7,966 nucleotides of DNA from Candidatus Bathyarchaeota archaeon (lineage in GTDB: Archaea > Thermoproteota > Bathyarchaeia > TCS64): the NCBI GenBank assembly GCA_003662205.1, contig QMXQ01000068.1, positions 1-7,966 on the forward strand. Reading direction: 5' to 3'. Numbering within the stretch: position 1 is the stretch's first letter; each line of letters opens with the position of its first letter. Below are positions 1 through 4,588 of this stretch, piece by piece. The translations under genes and the position numbers were made by a program. Under the pieces are notes generated by a model. That model made no database searches and had not been told where the DNA came from. It saw nothing but the letters and a program-made list of their open reading frames with translations.

Positions 1-1
1 G

Positions 2-889
2 AGGGAGATCGGCTTCAGGACCGTCGAGTCCGTCGCGACGGCCGCGGTCAGGGAGCTCGTCACCGCCGGCATCGGCGAGACCACGGCGGCGAAGGTCATC
101 GCGGCCGCCCGGAAGTCGATGGCCATCACCTTCGTCCGCGGCGACGAGCTTGTGAAGCTGAGGAGCAACATACGCCACCTGACGACGGGGTGCGCGAGCC
201 TCGACCACCTCCTCGGCGGCGGCGTCGAGACCCAGTCCATCACCGAGTTCTACGGCGAGTTCGGCACCGGCAAGTCCCAGATCTGCCAGCAGCTCTGCGT
301 CACCGTCCAGCTCCCCTACGAGCAGGGCGGCCTGGAGGGCGGCGCCCTCTACATCGACACCGAGAACACCTTCCGCCCTGAGCGGATCATGCAGATAGCC
401 CCGAGGTTCGGCCTCGACCCGGAGGAGGCGCTGAGGCGGATCATCTTCGCCGAGGCGTACACCTCAAACCATCAGATGGTGCTGCTGGAGAACGCGGACG
501 AGGTCATCAAGGAGAACAACATCCGCCTCATCGTCATCGACAGCGTCACCAGCCACTTCAGGAGCGAGTACCTGGGCAGGGAGATGCTCGCCCCCAGGCA
601 GCAGCAGCTCAACAAGCACCTCCACAAGCTCATCCGCCTCACGCGGGCGTTCAACGCGGCCGCCGTCATCACCAACCAGGTGATGGCCCAGCCCGACGTC
701 TTCTTCGCAAAGATGGTGCAGCCCGTGGGGGGGCACATCATGGGCCACACGAGCCACTCGCGCATCTTCCTGCGGAAGGGACGGAACAACGTGCGGATCG
801 CGAAGCTGACGGTCAGCCCCTTCCTCCCCGAGGGGGAGGCGCCCCTCCGCATCACCGAGCGCGGCATAGAGAGTGACGAGGATGTCTAG
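2..889 (+). CDS. radA: DNA repair and recombination protein RadA (5' end outside window)
   Basis: This is the archaeal RecA/Rad51-family recombinase, which forms ATP-dependent filaments on single-stranded DNA and drives strand exchange. The frame is open from base 2, so an internal ATG at 119 is not the start. The first ~39 codons encode the end of the N-terminal helix-hairpin-helix domain (an AGIGETTAAK-like stretch). Next come a polymerisation segment starting FVRGDE at 131, the Walker A motif GEFGTGKSQ with its lysine codon at 272-274, Walker B (LIVIDS, about 530-545), the L1 region (EYLGRE...APRQQQL), and the L2 region with NQVMAQPD and QPVGGHIMGH. The C-terminus ends in the usual RITERGIESDEDV type of tail. 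About 295 residues are present, and roughly 25-30 N-terminal residues are probably missing. The downstream small gene overlaps its stop codon, so the two are probably co-transcribed. The family call is very secure. The polymerisation motif reads FxxG rather than the usual FxxA. Confidence 0.97.
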   Translation, partial: REIGFRTVESVATAAVRELVTAGIGETTAAKVIAAARKSMAITFVRGDELVKLRSNIRHLTTGCASLDHLLGGGVETQSITEFYGEFGTGKSQICQQLCVTVQLPYEQGGLEGGALYIDTENTFRPERIMQIAPRFGLDPEEALRRIIFAEAYTSNHQMVLLENADEVIKENNIRLIVIDSVTSHFRSEYLGREMLAPRQQQLNKHLHKLIRLTRAFNAAAVITNQVMAQPDVFFAKMVQPVGGHIMGHTSHSRIFLRKGRNNVRIAKLTVSPFLPEGEAPLRITERGIESDEDV

Positions 890-1250
890 GAAGCGCGGCA
901 TGAAGGCCTCGAGGACGGCGAGGGGGGACATCATCGCCTTCTTCGAGAGCGTCCTGGAACGACGGTTCTCCGACGCCGAGAGGGCGCTGAACGCGATCAT
1001 GGAGAAACGGTTCGGCAACAGCGAGTTCAAGGAGGGGTACCTGAACGCGCTGAGGGGCATCCTCCTCTCCTCACGGTCGGGGGACGAGCGCGACTTCCTC
1101 AACAAGGCCCCCTTCGACGAAGCCTCCATGAAAACGTACCGGCGCGAGTTCGGGGCCTTCCTGAAGGAGGGTGTCCACACACCCTTCGACACGGGCTACT
1201 TCTCGGCCTGGTCCGACTTCATACACTACCGGCTGAACACGAAGAAGTAG
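882..1250 (+). CDS. Small helical protein of unknown function in a radA transcription unit
   Basis: I do not recognise an established domain. From ATG 882 the product is 122 residues, charged, apparently all-helical and cytosolic, with no signal peptide, membrane segment or cysteine pair. It starts with a basic stretch (SRKRGMKASRTARGD), followed by an amphipathic helix (IIAFFESVLERRFSDAERAL). An aromatic-rich C-terminal half follows, with YRREFGAFLKE and GYFSAWSDFIHYRL. The reading frame overlaps the radA stop codon by 8 bases, which implies translational coupling and a shared transcript. The start is uncertain: GTG 873 (125 aa) and ATG 900 (116 aa, with AGGA eight bases upstream) are also possible, and the conserved-looking part begins at about the ATG 900 product. 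GC-rich third positions support real coding. A role linked to recombination is only a guess from position. Confidence 0.8.
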   Translation: MSRKRGMKASRTARGDIIAFFESVLERRFSDAERALNAIMEKRFGNSEFKEGYLNALRGILLSSRSGDERDFLNKAPFDEASMKTYRREFGAFLKEGVHTPFDTGYFSAWSDFIHYRLNTKK

Positions 1251-1259
1251 GGCTAGCCC
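1250..1259. other. 10-bp palindrome at a convergent gene junction
   Basis: GGGCTAGCCC is a perfect palindrome. It spans the last base of the plus-strand TAG (1248-1250) and the whole minus-strand stop (1253-1255). The two convergent genes are only two bases apart, so each transcript must end inside the other gene or at this point. There is no T-run next to it, so it is not a typical archaeal terminator. Confidence 0.4.
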
Positions 1260-1522
1260 GCCGTCTGGAAGTAGGTGTAGAGGAGGATCCACACGGTCAT
1301 CCAGGTGAAGAAGTAGGCACCTATGCCGATCTTGAGGCCCCTGGATTTATCGACGCCCATGAGGCGGGAGAGGACGTCCGACAGGACGAGGTAGATCAGC
1401 ACTCCGAACATGAAGGACGTGCTGCCGCTCATGCTGAAGAAGACCTGTGTTGCGAGGGTGAGGCAGGCCACTCCTAGCGACGCGACGACCTTCGTCCACC
1501 AGATCTTCTCCGCTGGGTTCAT
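1253..1522 (-). CDS. Small three-helix membrane protein, EMC6-like (archaeal EMC6 family candidate)
   Basis: The product is an 89-residue integral membrane protein. A short N-terminal cytosolic segment (MNPAEKIWWTK) is followed by three hydrophobic stretches at about residues 11-29, 35-53 and 66-87. Between the second and third lies a polar basic loop (SRLMGVDKSRGLK), and the third carries a GIGAYFFTWMTVWILLY pattern. Size, three-helix layout and the C-terminal pattern resemble the archaeal relatives of EMC6, a subunit of the ER membrane protein complex that pairs with Oxa1-family insertases. That assignment is from memory of the family pattern, not a search. ATG 1522 is preceded by a strong Shine-Dalgarno GAGGAGG (minus strand, 1526-1532) and by a TATA box at about 1564-1573. 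The gene lies 65 bases downstream of the PAC2 gene on the same strand, with its own promoter. It could also be an unrelated small membrane protein. Confidence 0.75.
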   Translation of the reverse strand: MNPAEKIWWTKVVASLGVACLTLATQVFFSMSGSTSFMFGVLIYLVLSDVLSRLMGVDKSRGLKIGIGAYFFTWMTVWILLYTYFQTAG

Positions 1523-1563
1523 CGTCCTCCTCTCGGGGATTTCACCTCTAATTCGAGGGGACG

Positions 1564-1573
1564 ATATATAAGG
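1564..1573 (-). promoter_or_regulatory. TATA box for the EMC6-like gene
   Basis: Read on the minus strand this is CCTTATATAT, a good archaeal TATA element. A start site about 25 bases downstream would fall near 1540, giving a leader of about 18 bases that contains the GAGGAGG ribosome-binding site. It lies in the short gap after the PAC2 stop codon (1588-1590), so the membrane-protein gene can be expressed independently. Confidence 0.6.
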
Positions 1574-1587
1574 GTGTTCCGCATCCG

Positions 1588-2328
1588 CTAGCTGATGTAC
1601 CTGAACTCCTTCTCATCCCTCCGGTAGGCCTCCTCGGTCTCCTTGTACTGGTCGAGCCGCCGTCGGATGGACGCGTCGACCCTCTTCGCCCTCAGCACGA
1701 GGTGGGAGGTGTCGATCTCGATGCCGAGGATGGCCGCCAGCTTCTCGAGGACCGCCTTGGATGAAAGGTGCTGGGGGACATTCGCGTACCTGATCTCCCC
1801 CATCAGGCATATGCCCTCGATCCCCCTGTTCCTCGCGACGCCGATGAGGATGCCGTTCAGCCCGTTGATGGCGCCCTCGCCCTCCAGAAACCGTATGTCT
1901 CGCGCCGAGAGGACGCCCCTGAGTCTCTCGTCCGTGTAGACGCCGTAGACCTGCGGCTCCTCGACGTAGTCGCTGGGGTACGCTGCCATGGTGTAGAGGC
2001 GCCTCACGTTGAAGCGCTCGGCTACTCTCACGACGCCCCGGGCGAGCCGATAGGCCTCCTCCGGGACGGAGGGCTGGGCCTCGCCGACGCAGATGATGAG
2101 GTCGTGCTCGGGGGCGGCGTAGAAGCGGTGCCTGATGGGGACCAGCCTGGCGAGGCTGTCCTTGTAGACGACGGCGTTCTGGTAGTAGCGGATCTCGGCG
2201 AAGAGCTTGGCGCTGAGACGCCGGCGAAGGTAGTCCGCCGATATCTTGGCGAGGTAGCCCATCCCGGGCCAGGCCGCGACCATGCTGGACTCGGACAGCT
2301 CCGGCTTCCACAGATAGCGGATCTCCAT
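1588..2328 (-). CDS. PAC2-family protein (proteasome assembly chaperone-like)
   Basis: The 246-residue product matches the archaeal PAC2/DUF75 family, which includes the proteasome-assembly chaperone homologues PbaA and PbaB. Features seen are an N-terminal strand (MEIRYLWKPEL), a VAAWPGMGYLAKISADYL segment typical of the family's GFPGxGxVG-like region, and core strands such as DLIICVGEAQP. A segment GEGAINGLNGILIGVARNRGIEGICLMGEI resembles the family's glycine-rich nucleoside-phosphorylase-like core. The C-terminus is a charged helix (DASIRRRLDQYKETEEAYRRDEKEF), possibly a coiled coil. I chose ATG 2328 rather than the adjacent TTG 2331 because the GGGGGT Shine-Dalgarno (minus strand, 2332-2337) is spaced correctly only for the ATG. 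The family call is good. Whether it acts on the proteasome or has another ligand is not shown by sequence. Confidence 0.9.
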   Translation of the reverse strand: MEIRYLWKPELSESSMVAAWPGMGYLAKISADYLRRRLSAKLFAEIRYYQNAVVYKDSLARLVPIRHRFYAAPEHDLIICVGEAQPSVPEEAYRLARGVVRVAERFNVRRLYTMAAYPSDYVEEPQVYGVYTDERLRGVLSARDIRFLEGEGAINGLNGILIGVARNRGIEGICLMGEIRYANVPQHLSSKAVLEKLAAILGIEIDTSHLVLRAKRVDASIRRRLDQYKETEEAYRRDEKEFRYIS

Positions 2329-2358
2329 CAAACCCCCGTAAAGAGTGGAAGGATTTCC

Positions 2359-2372
2359 ATTAAACCTTTCGT
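2359..2372 (-). promoter_or_regulatory. Probable promoter (BRE/TATA-like) for the PAC2 gene
   Basis: On the minus strand the sequence reads CGAAAGGTTTAATG: a purine-rich BRE-like part followed by an AT-rich TATA-like part. A start site about 25 bases downstream would fall near 2338, giving a leader of about 10 bases that holds the GGGGGT ribosome-binding site. A second weaker AT element (CTTTAAC on the minus strand) lies near 2380. Confidence 0.4.
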
Positions 2373-2655
2373 TGCACTCCGTTAAAGCACAGATTCAAAC
2401 CGGCTCTCCCGCTCAAAAATGAACTTCCCCCTCCGGGAGCAGGCGGACCTCCCGGATTAGGTTACTCTTATCTCGTGAGAGGATCGCTCTTCTGGTTCAT
2501 GTAAATGTGGTACTGGGCTTCACGGGTTATTTCGCCCCGCGGCTCAACGGACTGGTTGTCTCACATTCCTGAGATGTTCTTAACATTCATGCCGCAAAAC
2601 CCTCATAAACCCCGAGGTGGGGGGCCGAGCTTAATGTTGTTTCCCTGCAACAGAA
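2373..2655. other. Intergenic region with no convincing gene
   Basis: Between the PAC2 promoter and the TATA box at 2657 the sequence is less GC-rich than its neighbours, and I find no convincing protein gene. It holds a perfect 8-bp stem-loop at 2432-2456, a weaker CTCA/TGAG stem near 2562-2575, and a CCCC-GAGGT-GGGG hairpin at 2610-2622. A 13-codon ATG reading frame (2419-2460) overlaps the first hairpin but has no ribosome-binding site. No tRNA or C/D-box pattern could be assembled on either strand. The region probably separates divergent promoters. Confidence 0.5.
2432..2456. repeat. Perfect 8-bp inverted repeat (stem-loop)
   Basis: TCCGGGAG at 2432-2439 is the exact reverse complement of CTCCCGGA at 2449-2456, separated by nine bases (CAGGCGGAC). 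It lies about 100 bases upstream of the PAC2 start and about 200 bases upstream of the RNA promoter. No T-run follows on either strand, so it is not an obvious terminator. An operator or part of a small transcript are both possible. Confidence 0.5.
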
Positions 2656-2665
2656 CTATAAAATA
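2656..2665 (+). promoter_or_regulatory. TATA box for the structured RNA region
   Basis: CTATAAAATA is a near-consensus archaeal TATA element in an otherwise GC-rich region. A start site 24-27 bases downstream of its centre falls at about 2684-2687. That is immediately before the 5' strand of the terminal helix of the structured element (2688). This spacing is the main evidence that the structure is transcribed from here. Confidence 0.6.
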
Positions 2666-2684
2666 TCCACGGCACGGAGATATA

Positions 2685-2946
2685 GCCGTAGCGCGGAAAC
2701 GTGCTCGGGGGAGCAACCGGGGAAGACGGAGACGCGGAAAACGGGAGACCCGTGCTCGCATGGGCGCCCGCCGACCGCGACGCACGGAACCCCGCTGCGA
2801 TATCCGGGTTAGCCTGGATGGAGCCCGAGAACGTCGCAGGCGAGATATCCGCGATCCATAGGGTCGAGCGCGAGCCCGTGGATCGCAGTCGATCGACGGA
2901 TATCGTGCCGGGGACGCCCGGACGTGGCCTGGACTCCGCGCTACAC
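2685..2946 (+). ncRNA. Candidate structured non-coding RNA or long structured leader, unidentified
   Basis: About 260 bases fold into a nested architecture. The terminal helix pairs 2688-2697 with 2935-2944, ten perfect pairs (GTAGCGCGGA with TCCGCGCTAC). Inside it are a hairpin 2702-2706/2711-2715 with a GGGG loop and a helix 2717-2721/2917-2921. A hairpin 2750-2759/2777-2787 has ten pairs and one bulge. A 17-position helix, 2790-2806/2897-2913, has one C-C mismatch and two G-T wobbles and includes nine perfect pairs (CGATATCCG with CGGATATCG). A hairpin 2851-2858/2879-2886 has eight perfect pairs, continued by GGG/CCC. A TATA box sits at the right distance upstream. I do not see the RNase P core sequences (GGAAAGUC-like, ACAGAA) or the SRP helix-8 GGAA/GCAGC motif, so I cannot name it. 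No T-run follows, so transcription may continue into the Myb/zinc-ribbon gene 37 bases downstream. Alternative pairings (2795-2800/2834-2839, 2908-2921, 2741-2753) could allow switching. The open frames crossing it have no coding character. Confidence 0.5.
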
Positions 2947-2981
2947 TTGTCACCTTCAATAAAGGATAGTGGAGACTCTAT

Positions 2982-3329
2982 ATGTCGAGGCCGAGGCCGT
3001 GGACGGAGGAGGAGGTCTGGAAGCTGAGGCACCTCTACCCCTCTGAGGTATCCTTCGAGGAGATCGTGGAGGCCTTCCCCAACAGGACCCCCAACGCCAT
3101 AAGGCTGAAGGCCTCGAGGCTCGGTTTGAAGCGACCCACGCTCCCCTCCGCCCTCTGCCGGTCGTCGACCATCCTGCTGTGCTCGGAGGGGGATGGGCGC
3201 TCCAACGGCTACCTCTTCCGGTGCAGCGAGTGCGGCAGCTGGATAAGGGTCAACGAGGGCGACGAGCTGAACGAAAACGGCGCGATCGTCTGCGCCAAGT
3301 GCAGATCCACGTGCTACATCGTCGCGTGA
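2982..3329 (+). CDS. Myb/SANT-like DNA-binding protein with C-terminal zinc ribbon
   Basis: The 115-residue product has two parts. Residues 6-52 form a Myb/SANT-like tri-helical DNA-binding domain: PWTEEEVWKLRHLYP opens it, VSFEEIVEAFPNRTPNAI makes the middle helices, and RLKASRLGLKRP looks like the recognition helix with a basic end. Residues 79-114 form a zinc ribbon with ligands C81, C84, C104 and C107, plus an extra C111. The combination suggests a small transcription regulator or chromatin-associated factor. Specificity and target are unknown. ATG 2982 has GGAG seven bases upstream (2971-2974). The only AT-rich promoter-like element close by (CAATAAAG, 2956-2963) is weak and slightly too near. 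The gene may therefore be read from the TATA box at 2657 through the structured region. A hairpin/T-rich terminator follows the stop. Confidence 0.88.
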   Translation: MSRPRPWTEEEVWKLRHLYPSEVSFEEIVEAFPNRTPNAIRLKASRLGLKRPTLPSALCRSSTILLCSEGDGRSNGYLFRCSECGSWIRVNEGDELNENGAIVCAKCRSTCYIVA

Positions 3330-3340
3330 GGAAGGTCGCC

Positions 3341-3354
3341 GCCTATTTTTAGGC
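3341..3354 (+). terminator. Terminator after the Myb/zinc-ribbon gene
   Basis: GCCTA at 3341-3345 pairs with TAGGC at 3350-3354 around a T-rich loop, giving a run of five T residues twelve bases after the stop codon. T-runs are the main archaeal termination signal. A second T-run (3376-3380) lies in the next promoter. Confidence 0.5.
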
Positions 3355-3373
3355 CGTCCCTCTTCAGGGCAAT

Positions 3374-3383
3374 CCTTTTTATC
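3374..3383 (+). promoter_or_regulatory. TATA box for the CBS-domain gene
   Basis: CCTTTTTATC is an AT-rich element in a GC-rich spacer, about 40 bases before the TTG start. A start site about 25 bases downstream falls at 3403-3406. The short leader would then contain the strong Shine-Dalgarno GGGGGAGAGG (3409-3418). Promoter, ribosome-binding site and start codon agree, which supports the TTG start. Confidence 0.5.
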
Positions 3384-3420
3384 TGGTGGCTGTTCATTTG
3401 AATCGATTGGGGGAGAGGCG

Positions 3421-3981
3421 TTGGATCTCGATCTCTCGCGCAAGATGGTGGTCCGGGAGGCCATGTCCAGCCCTGTCGTCACCGTCGACGAGGATCAAGA
3501 CGTGGTGAGGGCTGCCGAGATGATGGCGGAGAACAATATCGGGGCCATCATAGTCATCAGGGGGGACAGTCAGCCCGTCGGCATCGTGACGGAGCGGGAT
3601 ATCGTCATCAGGGTCGTCGCGAAGGGCCTGGTGCCGAGGGATGTGAAGGTGAAGGAGGTGATGACCTCCCCCCTGAGGATGGTGGAGCCCGAGATGAAGC
3701 TCACCGATGCCATGACCCTGATGAGCAAGCTCAACATCCGGAGGCTCGGGGTGACCTACAAGGGGAACCTGGTGGGCGTGGTCTCCGACAGGGATATACT
3801 GCGGATCGTCCCGGCCATCATCGAGATCGTCCAGGAGCGCTCCCGCATCATGGGCGGGGAGTCGTCCTCGGGTCCCTCCCTCGTCGGATACTGCGACAGG
3901 TGCGGCATCTACTCGACGAACCTCCGATCGGTGGGGGGAGAGTTCCTCTGCGAGGACTGCAGGGCCGAGATCGAAGAGTGA
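3421..3981 (+). CDS. Tandem CBS-domain protein with C-terminal zinc ribbon
   Basis: The 186-residue cytosolic protein has a CBS pair. CBS1 covers about residues 12-68 (VREAMSSPVVTVDEDQDV ... GIVTERDIVIRV) and CBS2 about 76-132 (VKEVMTSPLRMVEPEM ... GVVSDRDILRIV). Both domains keep the G-h-h-T/S-x-R-D signature (T57/D60 and S122/D125) that usually contacts the ribose of adenine nucleotides, so AMP, ATP or a related ligand is likely. After a linker rich in Gly and Ser (MGGESSSGPS), residues 156-180 form a zinc ribbon with C158, C161, C177 and C180. Such proteins are thought to sense energy state and act on a partner, but the partner here is unknown. TTG 3421 is chosen because a strong Shine-Dalgarno lies five bases upstream. 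ATG 3445 would remove the first eight residues without touching the domains. Confidence 0.93.
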   Translation: MDLDLSRKMVVREAMSSPVVTVDEDQDVVRAAEMMAENNIGAIIVIRGDSQPVGIVTERDIVIRVVAKGLVPRDVKVKEVMTSPLRMVEPEMKLTDAMTLMSKLNIRRLGVTYKGNLVGVVSDRDILRIVPAIIEIVQERSRIMGGESSSGPSLVGYCDRCGIYSTNLRSVGGEFLCEDCRAEIEE

Positions 3982-4018
3982 CCGACGCCGATGGGTCTCG
4001 TTTTAGTCGATCCACTCG

Positions 4019-4030
4019 GCTGATATCAGC
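4019..4030. promoter_or_regulatory. 12-bp perfect palindrome upstream of the Mut7-C gene, possible operator
   Basis: GCTGATATCAGC is a perfect 12-bp palindrome ending 20 bases before the ATG at 4051. The weak TATA-like element CGTTTTAG (3999-4006) upstream would place transcription start near 4028, inside the palindrome. A dimeric regulator bound here could block initiation. This is suggested by position only. Confidence 0.35.
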
Positions 4031-4050
4031 GTAGCCGGAGCGCCGCATCG

Positions 4051-4548
4051 ATGAGTCCCCGTTTCCTGCTGGACGGGATGCTCGGGTCCCTGGCCCGATG
4101 GCTCAGGATCTGCGGCTACGACGCCGAGTATCTCCGCAGCGCCCCGGACGAGGAGCTCATCAGGCGGGCGGTCGAGAGCGGGCGCGTCCTGCTGACCCGG
4201 GATCGGATGCTCTACAGGAAGGCGATCAAGGCGGGGGCGGAGGCCTTCATGGTGGAGGGGGAGAGCGACGCGGAGAAGCTCGCCTCCGTGTCGAGGCGGT
4301 TCAGCCTGAAGCTCGACCCCGAGAGGTCTCGATGCCCGCAGTGCGACGCGCCCCTCGCCGCCGTCGGCAGGGAGGCTGTGAGGGGCAGGGTGCCGCCCCG
4401 CACCTTCGAGGCCTACGACGAGTTCTGGGTCTGCGGCTCCTGCGGCAAGGTCTATTGGCGGGGGAGCCACTGGAGAAGCATCGTGGAGACTGTGAGGGAG
4501 GCCTCCAGGCGGGCTGAGGCAGCCGACGGCCCCGGACATTCTTTATAA
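4051..4548 (+). CDS. Mut7-C family RNase-like protein (PIN-like domain plus zinc ribbon)
   Basis: The 165-residue product belongs to the Mut7-C (DUF82) family, named for the C-terminal domain of the Mut-7 exonuclease and thought to be a PIN-like RNase fold. Residues 4-70 show the signature: FLLDGMLGSLARWLRICGYDAEY with the first acidic residue D8 and D24, then GRVLLTRDRMLYRKA with D51. Residues 95-131 carry a zinc ribbon (C95, C98, C128, C131), followed by the family's KVYWRGSHWRSI segment. Length is normal for a free-standing archaeal member. ATG 4051 has only a weak ribosome-binding site (GGAG, 4037-4040, ten bases away). Its TAA stop (4546-4548) lies inside the TATA box of the next gene. 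A role in RNA decay or processing is inferred from the family. The substrate is unknown. Confidence 0.93.
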   Translation: MSPRFLLDGMLGSLARWLRICGYDAEYLRSAPDEELIRRAVESGRVLLTRDRMLYRKAIKAGAEAFMVEGESDAEKLASVSRRFSLKLDPERSRCPQCDAPLAAVGREAVRGRVPPRTFEAYDEFWVCGSCGKVYWRGSHWRSIVETVREASRRAEAADGPGHSL

Positions 4549-4550
4549 GG
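4541..4550 (+). promoter_or_regulatory. TATA box of the AMMECR1-glycosyltransferase unit, overlapping the Mut7-C stop
   Basis: CTTTATAAGG is a near-consensus archaeal TATA box that also contains the TAA stop of the preceding gene. A start site about 25 bases downstream (near 4571) leaves an 18-base leader with a GAGG Shine-Dalgarno (4577-4580) before the ATG at 4589. Confidence 0.65.
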
Positions 4551-4588
4551 CTCTTTTCACAGTGAAGGTAGCATAAGAGGCTGGGTGG

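Noticed and set aside
464..1192. A 242-codon minus-strand open frame opposite radA and the following gene
   Set aside because: It lies antisense to radA motifs that are fully conserved, has no domain, and has a composition typical of a shadow frame.
2388..2412. A T-loop-like sequence (GATTCAAACC) suggesting a tRNA end
   Set aside because: The flanking bases do not form a T stem, and no acceptor, D or anticodon arms can be built on either strand.
2419..2460. A 13-codon ATG reading frame upstream of the structured region
   Set aside because: There is no ribosome-binding site, and it coincides with the inverted repeat at 2432-2456, so chance is the simpler explanation.
2685..2946. RNase P RNA or SRP 7S RNA as the identity of the structured region
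   Set aside because: Size and closed ends fit, but I could not find the RNase P core (GGAAAGUC-like and ACAGAA segments) or the SRP helix-8 GGAA/GCAGC motif. A covariance-model search would be decisive.
2701..3027. A plus-strand open frame (GTG start, 108 codons) across the structured region
   Set aside because: It has no ribosome-binding site, overlaps the start of the Myb/zinc-ribbon gene, resembles no known fold, and its sequence is better explained by the long paired helices.
2631..3482. A long open minus-strand frame (283 codons) across the structured region and the Myb/zinc-ribbon gene
   Set aside because: It runs antisense through a clear gene and its terminator, its composition is Arg/Pro/Ser-rich as expected of a GC shadow, and it has no recognisable domain.
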